A stretch of DNA of 64,000 nucleotides from Notospermus geniculatus (Eukaryota > Nemertea > Pilidiophora > Heteronemertea > Lineidae), in contig NMRB01000473.1 of assembly GCA_002633025.1 (NCBI GenBank), positions 170,820 to 234,819 on the forward strand. The letters run 5' to 3'. How positions within the stretch are numbered: the stretch's first letter is position 1; every line of letters starts with the position of its first letter. Shown in pieces: positions 35,001 through 50,000 of this stretch. Under the pieces are notes generated by a model. It was not told the DNA's origin. It saw only the letters and a list, made by a program, of their open reading frames with translations, and made no database searches. The translations under genes were made by a program, and so were the position numbers.

Positions 35001-38000
35001 CTGTGCCCAGTATCACTTCAAATCCTCTATACCTCAACCCACAACCATGGTTTCTGAGATACTGAATCGAGTTGTTAGATCTATAGACTATATCTGGCAA
35101 ACTAATCTGCAGCAGGAGGAAACCCAGTACCCAGAGGAACCTGCACAGTCAAATAGAGTCGCCCTCTCTATCACATCAAGGACATGTCTTACGAGATCGA
35201 ACCTGGATCCTCAGAGGTGACAGTGTTGACATTTCCACTGTGCCAATCCAACAGCCGTAACCGTGTCTTGACTGCATGCAATTATTTCAAATGAATCAAT
35301 TCCAAAATGTCACTCGAGCAGGATTGCATGCAATGCGGGGTCATTAAACTACAGCAGGGAAGCACCAGGTACCGGTATACCTGGGGTTAGTATTAGGCTA
35401 AAGAAGAGAGTTGAGGAAGGGGACCCCTTCGAATATTGAGGAAGGGAAAGTAGGCTTGGGACTAACTTTGGTGTCGTCCTGGCAGAGGTGTCCACTGAGG
35501 GGGTTTCTATTGTAATAAAACAGTAATCCTAGGAACATTAAGCCAACATTCAACTCTCTTCTAAAGCCAAGCCAAGCCAAGCCACCACCACCTACCTGGG
35601 GGTTAATATGCTCCTGAATGCCTTGGATGGCAGTCATAGGAGATGGCGGGGGAAAATCTGGGGTAGGCGGTTGAATATACCCCGTGGGACTTACAGGGAT
35701 ATCACTACATGTACTCGTACGGCTTGCACGACTTGAACGCTTGCTGTCGAACTCCAATGATGGAGGTTTCGAGATTGTTTTTGCTACCGGCTCCTTGGGT
35801 AGATCTGAAATTGAAAGACGAGCTGTTAAACAATAGTATTGAAGATTAAAAGACACAAGAGCTAGAGGACTTTGTCCCTCTTCCACTTGGAGACTTTTCC
35901 GACCCTCAGTAAAACCTACCCTCTACAACAAAGTCTTCATCCAACATTGCATCCTTCTCCATATTTTCCTGTTCGCTTTTCTCTGGACTCTCCCCCAGTG
36001 ACACATCATCGGAAGACGAATTTGTCTCGCGGATCATCCCAGACGTCGCCTGGGACAGCAACTCGTACATGTTTGCCTTCTCCTCCCTCTCCTCATCAGA
36101 ATTGAGCGGGATGCAGTCATCGTCATCGCTGCCCGATTCATCAAGGAGTAACTGTGAGGGTTTCTGAAGCAGTAAATTTTGATCTATTACATCTGGGACA
36201 AGACATACCGGTCCATAAACAATAGAAATGCCAAACAGATCTTAGCAACCACCGCCTCCTGACATGACAGTCAAGCATAGAATGTGTAAATAGGACTTAG
36301 CATTCACAACTGCCAAGCCACTTGATGGATGCATTATCTCGCAGAATCCCCTTCAGATTTCAATTTGTTACAACCAAGGACAAATCTGCACCTTTTCTGT
36401 CTCTGCCTTCACGTCCATCCTCCCAGCTGACTTTATACATTCCATTTTGATATAAGCACCATTGTTGTCCTCACTACGTCTCGGTTTCACGTCAGCCATT
36501 GGCAGGTACCCTGATGGTTCCTCAACTGACGGTCGCCGTATTTCAGGGAAGGGATCTGGATTCTTATTGGATGAACTGGATGACTTTCGTTTCAGTGATG
36601 CTGGTGTTTTGATGTCGCCGATATCCATGTATGGCCCACTGGATGAGGAAGATTTACGTTTGTAATCTGTGAATAAAAGAAACAAATATATGAACATCAA
36701 GTACATAGTACTTTGCTTGTTCTCTTAAAGCACCACGGTATTGCCACTTTCTGTCGACAGCCGACGCCACCGGTACCCGTTCTCCAATACTGTAGTTCAG
36801 CCTTTCGCCCCAGTGTTGGAGAATGTATGATTACACTAGAATGCACGTAGTAGCATGCGTAGTTTACCACGTCGTCAATAGAGGTCTCCCTTAACGCGGG
36901 TAGGTGTACGCAGGATTGGGAAGCAATACTGTGGTCCTTTAAAACTCAGGTCAAAGAAACAAACCACCCGACAGATGTAGACAGGAGTCAGGATTCTGTA
37001 GCCTTTGGCGGCATACGGCTTTGAACCCAGAACCCCCACATGGTAGTCCAGAGTGTCTCTCACCTTTTGGAGGCAAATCTGGTCTTGGTGTGTCATATAC
37101 ACAATCTTCTTCAACCTCCTGGCCTACCTTCTGATGGGTCATAGACGAAGACCGCTCTGGTACTGGTGGTGAATTACTAAGGAAGAAACAGAACAGAACA
37201 TGTAGTCAGGACCTTGTCACAGCCTGGAGACTTGTGGTTTTGCCAGACTGGGTCAAATTTCACTAAGTTTGACAGAGTCCTCCCCTCAGCGATTAAAAGC
37301 AACATATAGCGGGAGAGTCCATGCTTAATACATACCTCGACCTCCTGCTGTCCTTTATCACTTGTACGGGTACTTGCACTGCTTCCTTCCGCACTGATAC
37401 GATGTCTTCTGAACACTGTGTACCACAATTTATCTGTGTCCGTCTTGGTGCCGGCACTGGTTTGGGAACAGGCGACGGGAAATTTTCATAAACGGATTCA
37501 CTATGAGGTAACGGAGCCTGCTCCTCCACAGGTGATTCCAAGTCTAACAAATCGTTCAAATCTGGCGAATCAGATTGCACTTCATTAGCATATTCATATG
37601 AGGATATACTGTCCACAGGATGTACTAATTGGTGAGGATTTGCCAATTCGAGGTCTGAGTCTTGGTATAATTCGCCGGTATGAACTGGAAAACGAAAAGT
37701 AATGGAATGTCATGACTGCAGGATAAACTACGAGCCAATGGCATCATTGGTTGACTAATTCATGAGCCACCAGCCAGTTCGATACTCTCCACAACAAGGG
37801 ACACACTGAATGTATTGAACTGACAGATATTGTAGACAGTTGTCACCTGGTGATGTCAGATATTGTGAGTGGAATACATCAGAGATGTCAAGACATTTGG
37901 AAGAGACTGTGGTGCCTCCTAACGGATGAAGGCAAAACAAATTCCTTTTAGCACTCTGGATCAGGCTTTGAATGAATACATCTGCTCTGATTGTGGTTCT

Positions 38001-41000
38001 GCTTCCAACTGATAGATGTCTCCACTGCTTACCTCGTATCACATTCGCTATTTGCAATGCCTTGGGTGAGGTGTGGTTTTCTATCAACTCTAATGCGGTT
38101 TTCCCTTGTGTGTCCTGTAACGTGGTGTCAATACCTGGAAGAGAAGATTGAGGAAACTGCTGTATACTCCAAAGCAACCAAAATATCAACAGCAAAGAGG
38201 TGTGGTTAACAACTGAATTTTCCTTGTGATCCTCTGCGACTTTTCTCAAATTTCTTATCCAGACCCACAACAGACCATATGAAGCTCATCAAACCTACCT
38301 CTGGTTAAAAGCAACTTGACCACCTCTGGTTTCCCGTATAGAGCTGCCTCATGTAATGCACTACCATTCTCTGTCTGTAATAGACAAAACCAACATGGTC
38401 ATATTGGTGCACGTCAAAATTTATGGAGTAGTTTGAGAGAGAAATATGGCCGAGAAGGCTTAACTTTGTAGGACAAAGCATCAACACTCGAAAAGTTGTG
38501 CCAGGTTTCACAACACACTTACACAAGTATGGATATCAAATCCAGCATCTAGTAACGCTGTGACGACATTTTTGTGACCATTGCGTGAAGCCAGGTGAAG
38601 TGGTGAATGTTTTATCGTTGCACAACTCAGCAAGCTGATACAATGTTTCAACAGGAGATTGACCGTCTGGATTCGACCGTATTGTGACGCCAAGTCGAGG
38701 GCTGTCTCGTCTCTGTTGTTCCGTATTGTGGGGTCAGCCAAATTCTGAAAGATACAAGGAAGAAGGACATCAGAAACCAGGCCAGAATCATGACGACAGG
38801 TTTGACATTAGTTAAGTTTGTTTCTTCCAAGGTGTTAAAATTCATGAAGAAAGGATAAACACTCAACCCACTGCCAGAAGGGAAATTCACAGAAAATGCT
38901 AAGCCCAGCCATTAATGGATGAAGTAGCTAGGCTAGCTGAGGGCTACAACAGCATTCTGACAACTGCACACACCCGGTAATTTAGAGCCGAGGCCATTCC
39001 AACAAATACTCCTTCCTCTCTTGCCAGCCTCTGGGTGCGAATGAACCTGATGCACCTGTTCTCACATTATTTTCTGCCTCAAACAGGGAAGGAAACATGA
39101 GTTGTCCAGGTTGCATCCATCTTTTTGTAAACAATGGTTGCATGTTTCCTGATTGAGGATTAGCCAAGGGCAATGCAGCCGTAACATTGTAACAGCACTG
39201 GCTCATGTTCCATCATCTAGTTTTTCAACTGTACCAGACTATCTCATTCGGTAGACATCTCAAGAAGTAAGCCTAACTAAAAATTCATTACTGCATCCTA
39301 CTAAATTCAAGTAATACGTATTTATTGAAGTTTGCAAGTGATTAACTAAACCCGATGATTTTCTTTCTTACTGATCTTTGTCTTAGGGCAATTTGGGGGG
39401 GGGCACAATGCAGCGTCACCATTCGCCCAAGGGGGTGCAAACGGGTGCACTCGGGCAGGGGGCTTGTGAAAATGGATAAGCCACAGACATGAAACACCAC
39501 CCGCTACATCTCCCTTAAATTAGAAACAACACACACACCCCATGCGGTACACTGGCATATTAGTTACAAGGTAAATTGAGATCTTTCTTTCAACAAAATG
39601 CTGGACGTTCCACAAACATGATATTTCTGTGTACCTAGCACAAAATGATCAGTTGTTGGTCAGACAGACCAAGGCTATGCTAATATTTTCAGAGGAAACA
39701 ACTAATCGTGGGGTGAAGGCCTACATGTAAATCATAGAACTATGCCTCACAATGCTTTGATCAAGCTTTCCAACCAATTCATTCAGAACTTTAGACCTTG
39801 AAATACCAAAACCTGTGGGAAAGTCAGTCTAGCTGCTCAATGATGCATTTCCTTTTCCCATTTCCTTCATCTTACCGTGAGTAGGACTTGCACCGCCTCC
39901 GCGTGACCGTACTGTGCTGCTGTGTGAAGGGCAGTATCCCCTGCAGCATTCTGCAAAGATAAAACAAGGCAAAACTTTAGTATCTCCAACTCCAATGTCA
40001 GACATTGATCCAGGGGAGGGGGTGTCAGCAACCAATGATTTTTCTACAGGACTGGCGACAGATTGCATCTTTGAGCCTTTAGGCCTAGGTATTAAAATTC
40101 TCTTGGGGAGCANCTGGTAAAAACGAGGATGCTCTACTGGTGATCGATGGGGGCATCGTTAATTGAAGTAATAGCTACACTCTACACTACAGTGTACTAG
40201 GTAGTAGAAGATCTGGGCCGTTATTTCAATTGATCATCGTCCCACTGATCCCAAGGGGAGTACTGACTTTTCCATTGGAGAACAGAGATGCCAAGAGTCC
40301 TGATGCTTGGAAGTGAGCAACACAACCAGCGAGGGGCCGGCCTTCATTTCTATTCAACTACCAGTAAGCAACACATGTGAAAGAATGAGCCTGGAATACA
40401 TGGGAACAAATCTCTGACACACTAAGTGACTGTCAATGGGGATGATACTAGTAACCCACTGCCTCAATAGGTGTCACTGGTGGTTGAAACTATTGAACTG
40501 AAAATGACATCCCGGTCCTGATTAATTTCCCACACAAAAGGCATCCATTATACAGCACCTGATTTTGGTGACCTGATCCCCATTACTGCTAAGTAGCATG
40601 CACAAACCATAGCCTTGAGGACTTTGGTGGTATATGTAATCCACGCTAGATCTGAGTATAGGGGAGTGACACCAAGCTGCTGCTGACGGAATCGGAAGCC
40701 TAGGACAAGCCAACACAAATGAGGTGACAGACTGCCAAGAGCAGACTTAAATACATAATAATCCAGCAAACAAACCCAACCCTGCTGCCACCGACAGACA
40801 ATTTCCGCAGCCACCTCCTCAGCCTAACCAATCAGAAGAGTAAATATAGACAAATTAGGCGCCGGTGGTTGACATCAGGAGTTGATGGACGAAGGTGGCT
40901 TCTAGAATGTCTCACTTGGAAGTAACCACAAGGGAATTACTGGGTCGTAGGAGCCACAGTCAAGGTGTAAACCAGAGTCCGCCATCATGTGACTGATGGT

Positions 41001-44000
41001 TGGACGCCAGCTCCACACCATTTTACTAGAATCCATGGCTGGCCGTTTGAACTTCTGGAATGCAAGTCTTAGTCAAGGCTATCACTTTTTGCAAATCAGC
41101 TCACTCAAGAAAACAGTTTTTTTCCACTTTGCACTCCGACCTTCAAGACAGCAATTTTTAGCAGCTAATTTTAACTTGATACACCTAGGAAGTGATCACC
41201 CACAATTTGCCAAAGTCACCTGCAATTGCTGAAGAGTACGTTGGGAAAAAAACTTCAACATTTTCCTTTGAAATTTGAGCCTCTCAGTTCTCCTTCCCAG
41301 CAAAAAGGTGAAATTCTCAGGGAATTTTCCAAGTAGAAATTTAACCGCTGCTGCGCTCCACACGGCACATGCTACCTGTTCGCATCTCATTTCAAACGTG
41401 TAAAACTGTTCTGTGGATCGCGCTGTGGAGCTGTCAAAGCCAATGAATGTGTGTGCGAATTTAGAGGGCTTGTCCTATACAACATGAATAATGGTGGTTG
41501 GATCCTTAGGGGTCAATTTCAATGATATCCGTCATCGACCACAATATATGGGCAACCACGGCACAGCTACATCATTCACTTCACTCCAAAATGTGCGCAT
41601 CCAAATGAAATAACAATGATTGATGGCCGTATAATCATATCACTCATACTTGTTGGAATATTTTCACGCTTTGTTGATGTTGATTTCACGGACAGGCAAA
41701 TCTCCATTGGAAAACAACATCAATTTTTCAAACTAAATCGATCTTTTTCACAACTTGACCCATCTGTTCATTAGGCAAAACAAGGCCAGCCATTTTGCAG
41801 TTAGCCTTTTTTGTAGACAAGTCCATGCAGCCTTGTACAACAGAACAGCCCAGCCCCATTTTGTGTACACCATGCAAATGCAGCCTTCTGGTGAAGTTTC
41901 TGTTTCGTGCAGCAGCCGCAACCTTATCCACTGATGTGTAGGCGTAGCAAGGGTTGGGCCGGGGAACCATGTAACTGTAAACTTTATCCAATACATGTAC
42001 TGGGTGAGCATATCAAACGGCTAGTCGGGAACCAACCGGCAGTCACCTAAAATAGCAATTGTCCAATAAAACATCACCATCATCCATTTCTAAACTTCGA
42101 ATGGGTCATCCATCGCTGCTGTACTCCATAATCCTGTTAACAAACCATTTATTCATGACAGACCACAAAGCCAATGCACTGGATAATCTAACAGAAAAAA
42201 AAATTCCTCCGAACATTGAGGCTGTCCACAATGGTCACATCACCCATCCATCAGATAACATTGCTTTCACATATTTTCATCTAAGTAGGAAATGGTTTAT
42301 ACTTTTTCTTTATTCATCAAGGCTTCCAGGGAGAGCCAACACAGTGAGAATCGCTCTACCAGAATGAGCTTGGTGAATTATTCATCATACACAGTTCAAA
42401 TAGTACTGGAGCAAAGAAAGAAGGGCAACCTGCCGCGTCAAAGAAAATTCTCCATTCTCTCTTGCAGCATGATGTTCACTGCCCCTTTATTCGCCTGGGT
42501 TGTTTAACCCCACATTTCAAAGACACCAACGGGCACACGTTTCTTTATTGACTAATGCCTGAAAGCTGCAAATCTTCGTGAAGTATGGTCTACCATGCTT
42601 TACATCAGTAAAGAAATCAAATGGCTGCAACCACTAACAGGAATGAGTTCATCAATGGCTACATACCTCACCACATCCATCCATCAAGAACCAATTCCAA
42701 TGGAAATAGCCTACCACTTCCGAGTTGGTTTGAATAAGAACGCTTTGGGTTTGCCTATCAGTCAACACTTCACAAGTCCTTACATGATTCTACAAGATGT
42801 TTGCGATGCACCCAACATGTGCAAGATCAGTTCCTTTCAAAACAGCAGATCCACAAGAATATGCCAAGTGTTATCAACTACAAAAACAACTGCAGCGAGT
42901 TTGAATAATAAATGAACACATTACATGACTGAGAATGATAACTTGTCCTTTCAAATTCCACTTCAGCAGACAAGCAAGATCCCCTTCCTTTATTCACTGC
43001 AGTTCTACTGGCCCGGATGAACTAAGATTTTGTGTGCTTCTAGGCAGAGGGCACAACCCCCAAGTGTTAGCATTGGCAACCATGTAATGAACTTCTGATG
43101 AAACCTTACCAAAGTCTTATCATCGAAGTTTATATGCTGGTCTACCTCCATGAGAGCAATCTTTCACCTGAAGGCAGTGGTGATAGATGGAATCATATAA
43201 CACCTGCCTAGCAACCTACTGCCACTGTTGTAATCTCCAGTGAAGCAACTGATATTGGGGAGGAGTTCTACTCAATCAAAATTAGACTGGATTGGTCCCT
43301 AATCTTTCTCCTTCACGCCAAAATCATTTATGGCGGACTTGAACTGCTGAGCCTTTCTAAAAACCTCGCATCCCGGTGGTCTCTTCTTTACTTGGTAAGC
43401 CAGGTAGCCCTTCAGGGAAACTGATAGAGAATGCAGAGGTCATGTTACATTGACACACCCTGTAGATCATTCATCCCCCACATCATTCATATGGAACATG
43501 AATTACTTGCGTGATCTCATGAAATGCAACTTCCAGACATTAATCATGGCCTAACTGATCCCAGCATTATCATTGGCAATATCATATAGGCAGGGATCAT
43601 GTTGGAGGCTGTGATTCTGCATTTCGCCAGACTTAGAATCTTCAGCCCCATTTTTAGCAGCAAGTTTGCCTGCAGTCTAAAACACAACTATTCTCATTGT
43701 GCACTTTGACAAAAAATAAAAGCGGCATGCAATCATGTATCTGGATTTCCCAGGGGAAGACAAAATTATTGGTTTCACTCCATATCCAATCTAAAATAAT
43801 CTCCAGAGATTCTCGATGTTTTATAGTGAATCCCAAGATAGATGTTTGCCTATATATCTCGGAATATTATCTCCAAGAGCACTGGGAATTTAAAGATACA
43901 ATCCCCTCAACAAACTTGGTCATTTTGCCAATTATTTATTTTCGAATTTTTAATATTGCCAACATATTGGTTTTTGGATGGCCCAGATTAAACCAGTTCT

Positions 44001-47000
44001 TGCCAACAAAACTCATGCAACTTACTATCGTACGAGCGTATTTTCCACCAATAACCATCAGAATATGAAGTGGTTCTAGTAACATCACTCCATCCCCCAA
44101 CCATCATGAGCTTAACCAAGATCGTCACGATATCGAACACAGAATATTCAACACATCCATCAAGTAACACTATATCTGCATTTATCCTCACTATTCAGTG
44201 CCTCTAACACCCAATAATGCCACACAAATACCACGGCTAGGGTATCATCTTCATCAGACTGGCGTGATGTTTGAAGGAATATCATATACTCATCCAATAC
44301 ATCAGTGGCTTATAAATAAGGGAACTACATGTAACAGTTTTTCACACCAAATAAGCAAAGGAATTGGAGGCTTGTAGTCAACCATGGGCTTCCACCTTTT
44401 TTGTAAGTAATCGGAACCTGAATCTTCCTTGGCATCATTACTGAGGAATATCATTTACCATCCAAAACAAGAGTGGTAACGGAAACTATCAGTTTCTCAT
44501 CGCGTTGGCAGGCAATTCAAGATTTGTAGGCAACCATGACTTCCACCCTTCTGTAATCAGAGCCCCTGAAACTTCCACAAAAACCCCCAAAACTCACCAT
44601 GGTACCATAACTGAGAAGGCAGACTGGTACAGGGGAACACCACCAACATCTGTCCTCCGTGACATGGTTTAATTCAGTTTATGACATAATATTGGTTAGG
44701 TGTCGTAAGCAGTACCCACAACCTCTTGCATATGGCACACACCAGCATCCTTTCTTGCCAAAAGCTGGTGAGGGTTTGATTTATCAGATTCATCTGAGCG
44801 CCCCTCCTTGACAGCAATGGTATCCTACATCAGGCACTTGCATGACTTCGGAAGCAGAAGTCAAAACAGACTGGGGCCAACTCGTTAATGGCATTCTCCT
44901 TCAAAAATGTCACAAAGTAATGTAACTCATTCACTGTCATGGACAGACCTCAAACTATGGCTTTCAGCCATCAAAACCTTTTTATCGATAATTAATCAAA
45001 TCAATGCTCAAACGCAAGCTTTTTCATGATGGAATACTGATTGAAAATATTACTAGGTTCCAATCAATTAGCAATAGAAATCAAAATAACTATGCAGCAG
45101 TCTGACAGTCGTGGACAAGCCCTTTCCATTATATTGTCTTGCTTTTAGAAATAACATATTGGAGGCTGTTGGTTGACGGATTTGGAGAAGGTGTATTGGA
45201 CATTTTGATACACAGAGAAGTGCTTTTGCATGTTCATTCCAAGAAGATTGGACAATTATTATAAAGATCATTGACAATACTTTCATGGGCACAGAAATAA
45301 ACATTGGAGGGTGTCACTTAGAGAAAAGGGAGATGAATGTAGCAATTTACTAGTACTAACAACTTCAGACAAAGCAGACTGCATCTTTCATAACCAGCAA
45401 CTTATATCACTTACTTTCAAAAGACTGTGTTCATTATGCTTGTCCCTTGAGCATTATGAATCTGAAGCCAAGCCTACATCAACCATCCAGAAAACAAATA
45501 ATTACACAGTTCCAATACATGAAAGGTTAGGTTAGCTTCAGATGAGAGCTTACAAAGTTATCCACTGTGACTTTGATCTATGTAAAACACTGGGTTATGA
45601 AGCAGAAGCTGTGTATACTCAATGTAAAACATTGGATATCCGAGGCAGAAGCACTAAGCTACAGTATCTCGACACCAACATTTGACCTTTGGTTATGGTC
45701 TTTGGTCCCTTGTGGATAGGGATGGTTCATGCAAACTGTTGACTCTAGTGTTCCAGATCAAAATCAAGCCTGTGGGATGCAATACCGCTTACCATCTTAA
45801 ATGTCCATCCTCCCATAGCAGGGTTTGGTCCTGCTCCTCTTCATACGCTCACACACAAAGCGCTTGTCAGGAGTGGATGAAGAACTGAAGCAAGGTAAAA
45901 ACCCCTGCTGGGGAGGATGCATGTCTGAAGGCAGAAGCACCAACACGATCAACGCTTGACCTTTTGGAATCAGAATCTAAATATGTAGCACGATTGCTCT
46001 ACTTGGTGAAGTGAGTCTTCAGTCACCAACAAATCACAAAGTGCACAATCTAATAAAGTGGCCAAAAATTACTCTTGCATGTCATACTTTTGCGCCATCA
46101 AAACAACTATGAAATATTGTCATAGAATAACCACATCCCATAGAAAAGGCAAATGATTTGTAGATATCGACAAAATGTCCCAAAGAATACTTCGTCTCTT
46201 TACAATTTGGATGGTGCAGGATTACATCAGATCAATGAGGCGTGTTATGGGAAATGCTCCCTGATTTATCGGCCGAAAAACATGACCACCATCATTCTGT
46301 GTAATGGGAAGGTCGCCACTGGTTCGTTTTTCTGTCATTTTGATTAAGCTACGGATTGTTTTAGTCCGCTAAACATGCACGGGTAGATATCCTTCATTAT
46401 TGATGATGTGGAATGAGCAACATGCGATTTACCATGGATGAGCATGAAATGTACATGAACTCCTCCAGCATTGACTACAGTACCAGTCTGCAAGCCCGAG
46501 TTGAGCGATGAAGCAATGGATATTTGGTACTTAAAGCAACTACTAGTACTTCGCTGATTCTCTGAACAGTTCTGTCTCTCATTCCTCATCCAAATAAATC
46601 ATGGAAACAGAACAGACAACACTTCCTTGGACAAGTGGAGTGTCTTGAAGAACTGGCCCAATCAGGCGGGGAGACTGACTCTCCAGAATGATAAAAGAGG
46701 CCTTTGCTTCTGGGAGTAGAAAGATATAGCAATCTATGGTAAACAATACCAACATATCATCAGGGAATGACACACTTCCTGTGTACAATGGTAACATCAT
46801 CAGCACAACAACTGGCTATGGACCCCGAGTAGGCTACATGGGGAATAGAGAAAACTGAAGCAATGGTTCCAGAGATAAAAGCCATTGCGTAGAAGTGCCT
46901 CCGGGTCATATCTTCTCTATGGTACAACTTTATAAGTAGACGTAATGGCATTTGGAGACACTGGTAGCTGAGAATCAATAAATGATCAGATGACAAGGGG

Positions 47001-50000
47001 TATCCTTTTTATGGGTTTCTTCAGCAGATGCAATTAACAAAGGGAAGAGTACTACGGTAGGAAATAAGAGGACTGCCAGAATTACCACAGTTGCTTCACT
47101 TAGAGTTTCTAAAAGGTCACTTCGTTGCAATGTACTTCAGCCATTCTTCATTTCTAGCCTCACACGCAGCAGATTATCGACAACTCTTGCAAATTAATAT
47201 TTGGGAGAATCACGCAGAGTGGACATGTAACCATGTAAGGATATCCATGCAGTCCACCACAGAGTGTCCCTATCGTGATCAACTCAAAACTATGCGCACT
47301 TCATTTATTAGATTCATGTATTCGAGGTTATGGTGAATGTGAATGTGTGCAGAATGTTGCAGTCCGAAATGTACAAAATGGCTAAATGAAACTACGTGCT
47401 ACGTACACCAAAACCAAAGTCTGTCAAGAGCTACAGTTAAGGGTTGTGGGTCTGGTTATTGCTTTAGACAAAGCACTGCTACAAGTACAAATAGTCTGCA
47501 GCATTGCTTTGTATGGTTATTGCTTCAGAAGCAGATATTCAGATTGACTACCACTCACGTAATTTTTACGGGCCAGGATCTGAAAAGGAGAGAATATGAA
47601 AATGGTGAAGGCATGCAGAAGCATATAACAAGACACAAGGTACACAATTCCAATCAGGTCTACCAACAATTCATATGTAGCTAGGTTTGATGCATTTTTA
47701 TGACGGTACCCAGCTGCACAGGATGACTTTATGCAATGGGAGTGAGAGTTTGCAGTTTGCAGAGAAAAAGAATCAAAGTGAAGCAAAAAAAACTCGCTGC
47801 ATCCAAGTTACACGAAAACCATCTCCTGAATCCAAATATTTATCTAGTCCATTCCATAACCATTCTGGAGCAGACGTCATCTGATTAAATCAACTCAAAA
47901 CATTTCGCTCCCCAAGAGACAAGAGTTTTCTAATACTTCATGCATTCAAAATGTCCGATAACAAATCTACACAGCAGTCCTTGTCTGTTATTTCCATCCC
48001 AAGATATTTATGAAATCACTCACTGTGGGGAAGATAATTGAGTCTGTAATTCATGTAATGGAAGATATTGACTTTTTTTACTTTCCTGCATGAAATTTCA
48101 TGCCTCGTGCAGTACACTTCCCTCTTCTCCATTGTTGCACTATCTCATTACAATGGATGACTTGCATGGTTCATTAGATTGGGCTCTAGTGTTTCAGCTA
48201 AAGCGTTTTAGCAGGGCGCGGCACCCTGCCTCTCCAGGGGGCGCCCTGCTGCCCTTTTTATGCCCTCAAAAACGCCCTGCCCTTTTTCAAAAAAAAAAAA
48301 AATTTTTTTTTTTTTTAAACAGGAAGAGGCAGGTGGTCTGACACCTAATTAATGGCTTGAAAGTGGCTTTAAAAGCACCATTAGCTTTAAAAAGTCCCTG
48401 TTTGTATCCAAAATCAGTAAAATTTTGTCGGTTTTTAAGGTCGCACTTTGCCGGGGTGACAAATTCCTGCCCTTTTTTGGAGTCACTGCCCTGCCCTTTT
48501 CAAATCCTGGCTGAAACACTAGGCTCTGAACAAACTACAGCTTTAGAGATTGCATTGACTACATTTTTTTTTCATCTGCCTTCAAGAACTCCTGTTTGAT
48601 ACTAAAATTCCCCATATGTACATCATGCATGCAAACCATCTTTAAATGGATTATACCAGAATAACTTGTTGACAGTTGATTATACCGCCAAATGACAGTA
48701 ACACACGCACTCTGGCCTGAGGCTCCTTTACAATAGAAGTATACAGTATACGAAAATGCCAGTTAACAATGGCTTCACGGTCATGAATCCATTTGAAGCG
48801 CTTTGTTACCTGGCGTTTTCATATACCGTATACTTCTATGTAACCGAAGCCTAAGGAGCATCAAAAACTTAAGTCCCACTCATCGGATTCTCAGATTCCC
48901 TCTAAACCCTGCAGATTGGACCATCCCAGGCAATCATACACCATACAGCAGAAGCCTGATCAGAATCCGACTTGGAGTTTTACCACCTGTACCAAGTGGC
49001 TTTTAATAGTGCTTATTCAGCGTAAGAGGAGAATGATATGCCACTTCCAACCACAGATCAGGCTAGTGGGGTGCTGGGAGAAGAAAGTGAAAGATGATCA
49101 AGGCCAAGAACTGAGACCTTCACTGGGAGGATGATCATGATCTACTGGTAGTTCGAGATGGTGAATCAGTACAGGTGTCAACTACTACTGAAATGGGAGC
49201 ACAGAATCAGTACAGGAGTCAACTATAGTGAAATGGGAGCACAGAATCAGTACATGAGTCACTACTAGTGAAATGGGAGCACAACCGCAAACAGGCAGCA
49301 AGTGGTGCATTTGGTAGTTGAGTCTGCAAAGAATCAGCTCTATTCCAAGTGTAGCATAAACGAAGGCTCAACTCATATGACCAATTCTGTATCAACATAC
49401 AAAACTAAATCGACATTGGCAAATGATTTATCGATTTTCCGATTTTGAAAAACCAGCTGAGCCCTCCATGGGTTTGACAAATGATTATAGTATTAGAAAT
49501 TTGATGGTACGTGGGTCATGGACCTGTCTGGGTATGGAAGAGCAGACACAAATGTACGTGCCGCTTTAGCAGTGGCTGCTTTGTTTGTTACAATAAGATC
49601 GAGACAGCAACTTCAATACGGCAATGTTGAATAAAAGGGATGTTCTTTGGACTTGGTGGGGCTGGCAAATGAAGCAGTCGCAAATTTGGGGCCTCCATCT
49701 CAGTGAATGCCGAAGATGATTGATGAAACTCTGCTGACTGGAGTTTTACCAAACTGGATCAGTGATTTATTGAAACAAATTGGCCCACGAAAACTCCGGT
49801 NATTTCAAACACTATCGCATGTATGGGAAGAAAGAGGGTTGTAGTGGGAAAGAAATCGACAGAGTCTTCACAGGGGAAGATGACATGGTTGTTTGTACTT
49901 CAGCCCTCCAAAATGCACCAGCAGTAGGGTAAGAAAACTGGAACAAAGAATGATGAAATAATGACACGAAAAGAATGAGGAAAAAGTGACATGAGTACAC

